From assembly GCF_032854445.1 (NCBI RefSeq), contig NC_088295.1, positions 92,685,805-92,745,804 of the forward strand: 60,000 nt of DNA, given 5' to 3'. The DNA is from Liolophura sinensis (taxonomy: Eukaryota > Mollusca > Polyplacophora > Chitonida > Chitonidae). Below the pieces are notes generated by a model. That model did not search any database and was not told the DNA's origin. It saw only the letters and a program-made list of their open reading frames with translations. How positions within the stretch are numbered: the first letter of the stretch is position 1; every line of letters starts with the position of its first letter. Of the stretch, positions 1 to 9,618 are shown piece after piece. A program made the position numbers and the translations under genes.

Positions 1-530
1 AGACCACGACCTATATGGTGTGCAAATTTGTGCGTCACCTGTGGAAAAATTTGTCAATAACATGTCTGAAGTTGTTGGTTTATGCTTGGCATAAATAAAT
101 GTTTTGATCAGTTCAAAGTGACACTTCTGAGATCGGTACTATTGAAGGCAATGGCTGACTTGTGACAGCACAGTGACACGACATAAACACACTTCTAGCA
201 TTTGATTTATATGTGAAATGAGATAAAAAGGCTTTCCCTGGTGATTCTCTGGTGGAATAAAAGTTAGGGCTTCCTCGTGGGATTTTCGGGGTCACTGATG
301 CGCAGTTTCCCATGATAAACCATTTAGAACAAAAGCTTTTATTCACAGTTTACCCTGGTGCACGATCTGAAATGTTATTTTTGTGAAGATGCATTCCATC
401 CTGTCAGCACATGCGCATGTTTTATCTGTTCTGTGTTTACTAACCCTTGTCTTCAAATATCTTTTGATGTACGTATATTTGAATCCTGCAAATGTTGAGC
501 AATAGCATGTCCTATTTGAACTGTGGCAGA
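1..530. other. Non-repetitive flank, no gene seen
   Basis: AT-rich unique sequence before the first array. A 77-codon frame on the minus strand shows no domain, no signal peptide and no flanking splice sites, so it is not called. Confidence 0.5.
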
Positions 531-2940
531 TCTTAGGGTTATGTCTCGGTCCATGTCTTGGGTTATGTCTGTGTCCGTGTCTAGGGGTATGTCTGGGTCC
601 GTGTCTAGGGTTACATCTGGGTCCGTGTCTAGGGTTATGTCTGGGTCCGTGTCTAGGGGTATGTCTGGGTCCGTGTCTAGGGTTATGTCTGGGTACGTGT
701 CTAGGGGTATGTCTCAGTCCGTGTCTAGGGTTATGTCTGGGTCCGTGTCTAGGGGTATGTCTCAGTCCGTGTCTAGGGGTATGTCTGGGTCCCTGTCTAG
801 GGTTAGGGTTATGTCTGGGTCCGTGTCTAGGGTTATGTCTGGGTCCGTGTCTAGGGTCATGTCTGGGTCCGTGTCTAGGGTTATGTCTGGGTCCATGTCT
901 AGGGTTATGTCTGGGTCCGTGTCTAGGGTTATGTCTGGGTCCGTGTCTTGGGTTATGTCTGTGTCCATGTCTAGGGTTATGTCTGGATCCGTGTCTAGGG
1001 TTACATCTGGGTCCGTGTCTAGGGTTATGTCTGGGTCCGTGTCTAGGGTTACATCTGGGTCCGTGTCTAGGGGTATGTCTGGGTCCGTGTCTACGGTTAT
1101 GTCTGGGTCCGTGTCTTGGGTTATGTCTGTGTCCATGTCTAGGGTTATGTCTGGGTCTGTGTCTAGGGTTATGTCTTGGTCCGTGTCTAGGGTTATGTCT
1201 TGGTCCGTGTCTAGGGTTATGTCTGGGTCTGTGTCTAGGGTTATTCTCAGTCCGTGACTAGGGGTATGTCTGGGTCCGTGTCTAGGGGTATGTCTGGGTC
1301 CGTGTCTAGGGGTATGTCTGGGTCCGTGTCTAGGGTTATGTCTGTGTCCGTGTCTAGGGTTATGTCTGGGTACGTGTCTAGGGGTATGTCTGTGTCCGTG
1401 TCTAGGGTTATGTCTGGGTCCGTGTCTAGGTTTATGTCTGGGTCCGTGTCTAGGGTTATGTCTGGGTCCTTGTCTGGGGTTATGTCTGGGTCCGTGTCTA
1501 GGTTTATGTCTGGGTCTGTGTCTAGGGTTATGTCTGGGTCCGTGTCTAGGGTTATGTCTGGGTCCCTGTCTAGGGTTATGTCTGTGTCTGTGTCTAGGTT
1601 TATGTCTGGGTTCGTGTCTAGGGGTATGTCTGGGTCCATGTCTAGGGTTATGTCTGGGTCCGTGTCTAGGGTTATGTCTGAGTCCGTGTCTAGGGTTATG
1701 TCTGGGTCCGTGTCTAGGGGTATGTCTGGGTCCATGTCTAGGGTTATGTCTGGGTCCGTGTCTAGGGGTATGTCTGGGTCCGTGTCTAGGGGTATGTCTG
1801 GGTCCGTGTCTAGGGTTATGTCTTGGTCTGTGTCTTGGGTTATGTCTGGGTCCTTGACTAGGGTTATGTCTGGGTCCGTGTCTAGGGGTATGTTTGGGTC
1901 TGTGTCTAGGGTTATGTCTGGGTCCGTGTCTAGGGTTATGTCTGGGTCCGTGTCTTGGGTTATGTCTGGGTACGTGTCTAGGGTTATGTCTGGGTCTGTG
2001 TCTAGGGTTATGTCTGGGTCTGTGACTAGGGTTATGTCTGGGTCCCTGTCTAGGGTTATGTCTTGGTCGGTGTCTAGGATTATGTCTGAGTCTGTGTCTA
2101 GGGTTATGTCTGGGTCCGTGTCTAGGGTTATGTCTGGGTCCGTGTCTAGGGGTATGTCTGGGTCTGTGTCTAGGGTTATGTCTGGGTCGGTGTCTAGGGT
2201 TATGTCTGGGTCCGTGTCTAGGGTTATGTCTTGGTCTGTGTCTAGGGTTATGTCTGGGTCCGTGACTAGGGTTATGTCTGGGTCCCTGTCTAGGGGTATG
2301 TCTTGGTCTGTGTCTAGGGTTATGTCTGGGTCCGTGTCTAGGATTATGTCTTGGTCTGTGTCTAGGGTTATGTCTGGGTCCGTGACTAGGGTTATGTCTG
2401 GGCCCGTGACTAGGGTTATTCTCAGTCCGTGACGAGGGTTATGTCTGGGTCTGTGTCTAGGGGTATGTCTGGGTCTGTGTCTAGGGTTATGTCTGGGTCC
2501 CTGTCTAGGGTTATGTCTTGGTCTGTGTCTAGGGTTATGTCTGGGTCCGTGTCTAGGGTTATGTCTTGGTCTGTGTCTAGGGTTATGTCTGGGTCCGTGA
2601 CTAGGGGTATGTCTGGGTCCATGTCTAGGGTTATGTCTGGGTCCGTGTCTAGGGTTACATCTGGGTCCGTGTCTAGGGTTATGTCTGGGTCCGAGTCTAG
2701 GGTTACATCTGGGTCCGTGACTAGGGTTATATCTGGGTCCGTGTCTAGGGGTATGTCTGGGTCCGTGTCTACGGTTATGTCTGGGTCCGTGTCTTGGGTT
2801 ATGTCTGGGTCCGTGACTAGGGTTATGTCTGGGTCCGTGACTAGGGTTATGTCTCAGTCCGTGACGAGGGTTATGTCTGGGTCTGTGTCTAGGGGTATGT
2901 CTGGGTCTGTGTCTAGGGTTATGTCTCGGTCCATCTATGA
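531..2940. repeat. 24-bp minisatellite array, about 100 copies
   Basis: Unit close to agggttatgtctgggtccgt plus gtct, repeated head to tail with scattered substitutions (gggt/ggtt, tccgtg/tctgtg, acatct for atgtct). Because 24 is a multiple of three and the unit holds few stops, long frames stay open on both strands: an MSGSVSRV octapeptide on plus and DPDITLDT on minus. There is no start context, splice site or non-repeat coding flank, so I read it as a satellite. One unit near 800 contains a tandem agggttaggg, which is not a telomere array. Confidence 0.95.
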
Positions 2941-3018
2941 GAGATGAATGTTAGGATGGTGATGGATTTCAGCAACACGACAACCATTTGAAGGTAAAAA
3001 CTGACAGCATTTGTACGC

Positions 3019-6000
3019 CCTCATACAGTCTTACCAGATATTCACCTGCCATTAAAACCTTCCCCTGAATACACACTACCTGTGGTGGTAAAGTTTTAAT
3101 GTGTGATGTGTGGCAGATCCTACCAGATCTTCACCTGCCATTAAAACCTTCCCCTGAATACACACTGCCTGTGGTGGTGAAGTTTTTATGTGTGATGTGT
3201 GGCAGATCCTACCAGATTTTCACCTGCCATCAAAACCTTCCCCTGAATACACACTACCTGTGGTGGTAGAGTTTTTATGTGTGATGTGTGGCAGGTCCTA
3301 CCAGATTTTCACCTGCCATCAAGACCTTCCTCTGAATACACACTGTCTGTGGTGGTAAAGTTTTTATGTGTGATGGGTGGCAGGTCCTACTCGATTTTCA
3401 CCTGCCATCAAAACCTTCCCCTGAATACACACTATCTGTGGTGGTAGAGTTTTTATGTGTGATGTGTGGCAGGTCCTACCCGATTTTCACTTGCCATCAA
3501 AACCTTCCAATGAATACACACTGCCTGTGGTGGTAAAGTTTTAGTGTGTGATGTGTGGCAGGTCCTACCAGATTTTCACTTGCCATCAAAACCTTCCCCT
3601 GAATACACACTACCTTTGGTGGTAAAGTTTTAATGTGTGATGTGTGGCAGGTCCTACCAGATTTTCACCTGCCATCAAAACCTTCCCCTGAATACACACT
3701 ACCTGTGGTGGTAAAGTTTTAATGTGTGATGTGTGGCAGGTCCTATTGGATTTTCACCTGCCATCAAAATCTTCCCCTGATACACACTACCTGTGGTGGT
3801 AAAGTTTTGATGTGTGATGTGCGGCAGATCCTACCAGATCTTTACCTGCCATCTAAACCTTCCTTTGAATACACACTACCTGTGGTGGTAAAGTTTTTAA
3901 TGTGTGATGTGTGGCAGGTCCTACCAGATATCAAAACCTTCCCCTGAATACACACTGCCTATGGTGGTGAAGTTTTTATGTGTGATGTGTGGCAGATCCT
4001 ACTAGATCTTCACCTGCCATCAAAGCCTTCCCCTGAATACACACTACCTGTGGTGGCAAAGTTTTAATGCGTGATGTGTGGCAGATCCTACCAGATTTTC
4101 ACCTGCCATCAAAACCTTCCCCTGAATACACACTACCTGTGGTGGTAAAGTTTTAATGTGTGATGTGCGGCAGGTCCTACCAGATTTTCACGTGCCATCA
4201 AAACCTTTCTCTGAATACACACTGCCTGTGGTGGTAAAGTTTTAATGTGTGATGGGTGGCAGGTCCTACCAGACTTTCACCTGCCATCAAAACCTTTCCC
4301 TGAATACACACTACCTGTGGTGGTTAAGTTTTATTTGTGATGTGTGCCAGGTCCTATTATATTTTCACGTGCCATCAAAACCTTCCCTGAATACACACTG
4401 CCTATGGTGGTGAAGTTTTTTTGTGTGATTTGTGGCAGATCCTGCTAGATCTTCACCTGCCATCAAAACCTTCCCCTGAATACACACTACCTTTGGTGGT
4501 AAAGTTTTAATGTGTGATGTGTGGCAGGTCCTACCAGATTTTCACCTGCCATCAAAACCTTCCCCTGAATACACACTGCCTGTGGTGGCAAAGTTTAATG
4601 TGTGATGTGTAGCAGATGCTACCAGATTTTCACCTGCCATCAAAACCTTCCCTTGAATACACACTACCTGTGGTGGTAAAGTTTTAATGTGTGATGTGTG
4701 GCAGATCCTACCAGATATCAAAACCTTTCCCCTGAATACACACTGCCTGTGGTGGTGAAGTTTTTTTGTGTGATTTGTGGCAGGTCCTACCAGATTTTTA
4801 CCTGCCATTAAAACCTTCCGCTGAATACACACTACCTGTGGTGGTAAAGTTTTAATGTGTGATGTGTGGCAGGTCCTACCAGATTTTTTACCTGCCATCA
4901 AAAACCCTTCCCCAGAATACACACTACCTGTTGTGGTGAAGTTTTAATGTGTGATGTGTGGCATGTCCTACCAGATTTTTAACCTGCCATCTAAACCTTC
5001 CCCTGAATACACACTGCCTGTGGTGGTGAAGTTTTAATGTGTGATGTGTGGCAGATCCTACCAGATATCAAAACCTTCCCCTGAATACACACTGCCTGTG
5101 GTGGTGAAGTTCTAATGTGTGATGTGTGGCAGATCCTAGCAGATTTTCACCTGCCATCAAAACCTTCCCCTGAATACACACTGCCTATGGTGGTGAAGTT
5201 TTAATGTGTGATGTGTGGCAGGTCCTACCAGATTTTCACCTGCCATCAAAACCTTCCCCTGAATACACACTGCCTATGGTGGTGAAGTTTTCATGTGTGA
5301 TGTGTGGCAGATCCTACCCGATTTTCACCTGCCATTAAAACCTTCCCCTGAATACACACTACCTGTGGTGGTGAAGTTTTAATGTGTGATGTGCGGCAGG
5401 TCCTACCAGATTTTCACGTGCCATCAAAACCTTCCTCTGAATACACACTGCCTGTGGTGGTAAAGTTTTAATGTGTGATGGGTTGCAGGTCCTACCAGAC
5501 TTTCACCTGGCATCAAAACCTTTCCCTGAATACACACTACCTGTGGTGGTAAAGTTTATTTGTGATGTGTGCCAGGTCCTATCATATTTTCACCTGCCAT
5601 CAAAACCTTCCCATCTCTCTCTCTTCTTCTCTTCTCTCTTTCTCTCTCTTTCTAAGCTTCTCTGGAGCTCTGAGAGGCTCTCTTGCCATCAAAACCTTCC
5701 CCAGAATACACACTACCTTTGGTGGTAAAGTTTTAATGTGTGATGTGTGGCAGGTCCTACCAGATTTTCACCTGCCATCAAAACCTTCCCCTGAATACAC
5801 ACTGCCTGTGGTGGCAAAGTTTAATGTGTGATGTGTAGCAGATGCTACCAGATTTTCACCTGCCATCAAAACCTTCCCTTGAATACACACTACCTGTTGT
5901 GGTGAAGTTTTAATGTGTGATGTGTGGCATGTCCTACCAGATTTTAACCCTGCCATTAAAACCTTCCTCTGAATACACACTGCCTGTGGTGGTGAAGTTT

Positions 6001-6655
6001 TAATGTGTGATGTGTGGCAGATTCCTACCAGATATCAAAACCTTCCCCTGAATACACACTACCTGTGGTGGTGAAGTTTTAATGTGTGATGTGTGGCAGA
6101 TCCTAGCAGATTTTCACCTGCCATCAAAACCTTCCCCTGAATACACACTGCCTATGGTGGTGAAGTGTTAATGTGTGATTTGTGGCAGGTCCTACCAGAT
6201 TTTCACCTGCCATCAAAAACCTTCCCCTGAATACACACTGCCTATGGTGGTGAAGTTTTTATGTGTGATGGGTGGCAGATCCTACCCGATTTTCACCTGC
6301 CATTAAAACCTTCCCCTGAATACACACTACCTGTGGTGGTGAAGTTTTAATGTGTGATGTGTGCAGATCCTACCAGATTTTCACCTGCCATCAAAAAACC
6401 TTCCCCAGAATACACACTAAATGTGGTGTAGAGTTTTAATGTGTGATGTGTGGCAGGTCCTACCAGATTTTCACCTGCCATCAAAACCTTCCTCTGAATG
6501 CACACTGCCTGTGGTGGTGAAGTTTTAGTGTGTGATGTGTGGCAGGTCCTACCAGATTTTCACCTGCCATCAAAACCTTCCAATGAATACACACTGCCTG
6601 TGGTAGTGGAGTTTTTATGTGTGATGGGTGGCAGGTTTTCACCTCCCATAAAACT
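3019..6655. repeat. 89-bp satellite array, about 40 copies
   Basis: Unit contains accagattttcacctgcc, atcaaaaccttcccctgaat, acacactacctgtggtggt and aatgtgtgatgtgtggcag. Several units lack about 13 bp (taccagatatcaaaacc), and this deletion recurs in register. Diagnostic variants recur 1226 bp apart: tgatgtgcgg at 4161 and 5387, agcagatgct at 4611 and 5837. This shows that a block of about 14 units was duplicated as a higher-order unit. No conserved frame. Confidence 0.95.
5613..5684. other. CT-rich block replacing a repeat segment
   Basis: Inside the 89-bp array, about 73 bp of pyrimidine-rich sequence (many ctctct/cttctc steps, then aagcttctctggagctctga) takes the place of ordinary repeat sequence. 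The sister block 1226 bp upstream has normal repeat of almost the same length at 4388-4460, so array register is kept on both sides. It could be a real conversion or replacement, or a consensus error. Confidence 0.7.
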
Positions 6656-7084
6656 TGCTCACTTAAAGTGTCATAATTTTACCTGCTTTAAGGGCACTGT
6701 GTTTATATTGAAAATAAAGTGGTACCCTTACTTTAACATTAAGAAAATATTAATTATCTGTGATTCAGAAATTTATCAAGCTAACATTTATTTGCGTAGC
6801 ACAGTCTTTAGTGTACAACATCGTTGCTGGTGTTGGTTGTTGGTGTACGGGTTAGTATCTGTTTTATATGGTGTTCATGTTTCTTGTGCATGTTTGTACA
6901 AAGCATAATGTGTTGGGTTTTGTGTGTGCCCACAAGTACCATGTACTTTAGTGTACGTAATATCCTGCAGGACTGATCACTCTGACATGAAAGTTGGACA
7001 TTTCTGATCTGCTGTTATCAGTGATATGTGTTTTCAGATTACACAGGATTTGCACCATTATTATGAAATGGTAAATATTCTGTG
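6656..7084. other. Unique AT-rich spacer, nothing recognised
   Basis: The array decays near 6655 and unique sequence follows. No frame with coding character and no RNA gene was seen. Confidence 0.4.
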
Positions 7085-7228
7085 TGTGTTCTGTGTATAT
7101 GAGTTAATATCCATATATAAACGAGTATTGTGTTTATGTGTATTGCGATTATGTGTATTGTGTTTATGTGTATTGCGATTATGTGTATGGTGTTTATGTG
7201 TATTGTGATTATGTGTATGGTGTTTGTG
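7085..7228. repeat. Short 12/24-bp minisatellite
   Basis: Alternating tgtgtattgtgtttatg and tgtgtattgcgattatg units, about 10 copies of a 12-bp core. The frames running through it on both strands are low-complexity artefacts. Confidence 0.85.
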
Positions 7229-7324
7229 CTATATCTGTCTCTGAGATAATCCTTAAAGGTCAAGAAAACATAAAAAATCACATTAAGTTCAGATGAAAGA
7301 CTGCGAAAAGTTATTCCTAAACGT

Positions 7325-7740
7325 GGTGTTCAGTATTTTTTCCTGGAGGAGAAAAAGACACTTGAAAGCAATTTTGTATGGTGGGTATTTGGTATTTATA
7401 GTCTTTGTTTAATAATGTCATAAATGAGGATGTAACACAGGTTTAATAAATATTTCTGCACTAGAATTTGTTACTTTCAACTAACAAATGTATTAAACCT
7501 CATTTGGAATCATTTTCATATGTTCATAAATATTACTAGTAGCACAGTTTAGGTTAAATACATATGTTTCGATGTAAACAACAAATTTACATTCAGATAT
7601 ATTTATTAGACAGGCATCACATCCTTATTTAGAACATTATTATGCAACAATGATAAATACCAAAAGTTGGTCCCAAATACCCACCATACAAAAATATTTT
7701 CAAATACCCTTTTCTCTTGGAAAAAAAAATCAAAAAAAAA
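7325..7740. mobile_element. Fold-back palindromic element (MITE-like)
   Basis: The two halves are imperfect reverse complements over their full length, centred near 7527. ttgtatggtgggtatttgg (about 7373) pairs with ccaaatacccaccatacaa (about 7672). The block taataatgtcataaatgagg (about 7410) pairs with ccttatttagaacattatta (about 7623). tattaaacct (7491) pairs with aggttaaata (7551). The outer ends pair ttttttcctgg with ccaagagaaaag-type sequence. Arms are about 200 bp with little loop. No coding capacity. It best fits a non-autonomous fold-back DNA transposon or a long hairpin locus. No clear target duplication was identified. Confidence 0.65.
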
Positions 7741-8192
7741 TTAAAAGTCATATTTGCAAATAAGCTTTGACGCTCTTTCATCTGATTTTGGCTTCATTTT
7801 TATGTTTTCTAATCTGATAAATTAACTTGCGGGAGAATGAAAGAGTTTTATAGTGTGCCTGTGAACTTCTGTATCTGACATTCCAGGCATATTCTCAAGA
7901 GAAATTTTGTAATTGATACATTAATTTTACCCAGTGTATTAGGGGCAATCACATCATCTGAAAATTTGTCTTAGATACCTGTATCCATGTGGTGCTATAG
8001 ATACGCTTCCATTTGAGTGTAAATAAATCCCTATGGTGCATTCTGTTAGAAACAAAAGAGTTGACTTCACTTCACTAGTAGGTGTAGCCTACTTTGTAGT
8101 ACTCATGATGGTAAGGTATGTGTTGTGTGGTCCAGAAAAGGCTTTGTATACCATGTAACCTCTCCATGTCTGTTTCTGCTCAAATCTGTCAG

Positions 8193-8282
8193 GCTTCCTG
8201 TCTCAGTATGAAAGACCTGGACAAGTACTGGTTCACCTGCGAACTGGACAGATCATGTTTGACAGAGCATCATGGCATTAGA
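8193..8282 (+). CDS. Candidate 90-bp internal exon, family unknown
   Basis: A pyrimidine-rich run (ctgtttctgctcaaatctgt) precedes cag at 8190-8192, and gtgagg follows at 8283, so both splice signals look usable. Between them lie 30 phase-0 codons that begin A-S-C-L-S-M-K-D-L-D-K-Y-W and contain three cysteines. No partner exon on the plus strand was found nearby, and another frame is also open across part of it. It may be an exon of a gene lying mostly outside the window, a relic, or chance. Confidence 0.2.
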
Positions 8283-8636
8283 GTGAGGCAGCACTGGTAA
8301 CATTGTGCCACTGAACTCCTACTGTTTAGTATTCAATTACACAATGCTGTCAGCAGTATAATGCAAACGGGTCCATACTGTACATCTGTATACAAAAGTG
8401 CTATCATATGACTCTGTGATATCAGTCTCCGTATAGACAGCAGTTAGACATGTGTGATGTGTTAGTCTTTTTGTGACCCCCAGTGTTGCCATCATGTTGG
8501 GATGCCTGCTCTGATATTCCAGTTTTGCCTGATGGAATCAATGCAAACTGACTTATCAGATACAATGTGTGTATTCAATTTATAACATCAAACTGAATAA
8601 GCCACTTGATGACTTCCACTTTTGCATTATAACCAG

Positions 8637-8653
8637 TTTATTCCCAATTTATT
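8637..8653 (-). terminator. Candidate polyadenylation signals of the discoidin gene
   Basis: Two tttatt motifs (8637-8642 and 8648-8653) read AATAAA on the minus strand, about 790 bp beyond the stop codon at 9434. If used, the 3-prime UTR would contain the whole minisatellite derived from the last exon. This is inferred from position only. Confidence 0.35.
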
Positions 8654-8786
8654 TTATAGTACATTGTTCAATAATGTCAGTATTTTGAAAGAAACAATGT
8701 TCGCTTATATTGATACTGGTATATCAACAAATTTGCCATGGCTATTTGAAAGCTACATCTGAGAAAACCTACAAGGGCATTGTCCC

Positions 8787-9433
8787 AACTTGGTATCAGA
8801 CCGTATAGTGACAGGTCTGGGTGTTGTCCCAACTTGGTGTCAGAAGGTATAGTGACAGGTCTGGGTGTCGTCCAACTTGGTGTCAGAAGGTATAGTGACA
8901 GGTCTGGGTGTTGTCCCAACTTGGTGTCAGAAGGTATAGTGACAGGTTTGGGTGTTGTACCAACTTGGTGTCAGAAGGTATAGTGACAGGTTTAGGAGTT
9001 GTTCGGACATTTCTTCAGAGCGACTTTGCAGCTTAGTGTCAGAAGGTGTAGTGACAGGTCTGGGAGTTGTTTGGACATCTCTTCAGAGCGACTTTGCAGC
9101 TTGGTGTCAGAAGGTGTAATGACAGAACTGGGAGTTGTTGGGACATTTCTTCAGGGAGACTTTGCAGCTTGGTGTCAGAAGGTGTAATGACAGAACTGGG
9201 AGTTGTTGGGACATTTCTTCAGGGAGACTTTGCAGCTTGGTGTCAGAAGGTGTAGTGACAGATCTGGGACTTGTTCGGACATTTCTTCAGAGAGACTTTC
9301 CAGTTGGTGTCAGAAGGTGTAATGGCAGGTCTGGGAGTGGTACAGAGAGAGTTTGCAACTTGGTGCCAGGAGGTATAGTGACAGATCTGGGAATGGTACA
9401 GAGATTTCTTCAGAGATACTTTGCAGCTTGGTG
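8787..9433 (-). repeat. Minisatellite made of copies of the gene's 3-prime coding end
   Basis: The right part (about 9000-9433) has a unit of about 68 bp. Read on the minus strand, each unit carries a copy of the final codons of the adjacent gene, for example L-K-K-C-P-N-K-S-Q-I-C-H-Y-T-F-stop, followed by a spacer caccaagctgcaaagtctc. Two of the best copies keep both cysteine codons and the TGA. The left part (8787-8995) has a shorter unit of about 45-51 bp around ggtgtcagaaggtatagtga that keeps only the stop region. The array begins immediately after the true stop, so it lies in the 3-prime UTR or just beyond. Confidence 0.9.
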
Positions 9434-9618
9434 TCAGAAGGTATAGTGGCAGGTCTGGGAGTTGTACAGACATTTCTTCAAGGTGTCATCCCAGCGTAGG
9501 AATGCAGGGCAAGGTCTCCGGTACATGTAGCTGTTTGCGCATGTCACATATTCCTGGCAGTCAGAGCAGGCCTGGTAGTAACCATTAGCTTTTCCCCAGC
9601 AGAAATTGACACAGCCAT
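9434..9618 (-). CDS. Discoidin gene exon 6: chitin-binding domain and stop
   Basis: The acceptor follows acctccttccacag. Encodes residues 208-267: six CBM14 cysteines at 213, 227, 233, 243, 256 and 263, with an extra pair at 209 and 224. The chain ends Y-N-S-Q-T-C-H-Y-T-F at a TGA (9436-9434). The last 15 codons are the seed-like sequence of the downstream array. Confidence 0.87.

Larger units (their letters stand above)
7741..8786. other. Mostly unique sequence 3-prime of the discoidin gene
   Basis: Apart from the candidate exon at 8193-8282 and the AATAAA motifs near 8640, no feature is recognised here. Confidence 0.4.

Noticed and set aside
798-816. Telomere-like agggttaggg
   Set aside because: A single tandem pair inside the 24-bp array, not a telomeric run.
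523-2947. Long MSGSVSRV and DPDITLDT repeat proteins on opposite strands
   Set aside because: Open frames on both strands follow from a 24-bp unit lacking stops. The frames change register along the array, and no promoter, splice or unique coding flank is present.
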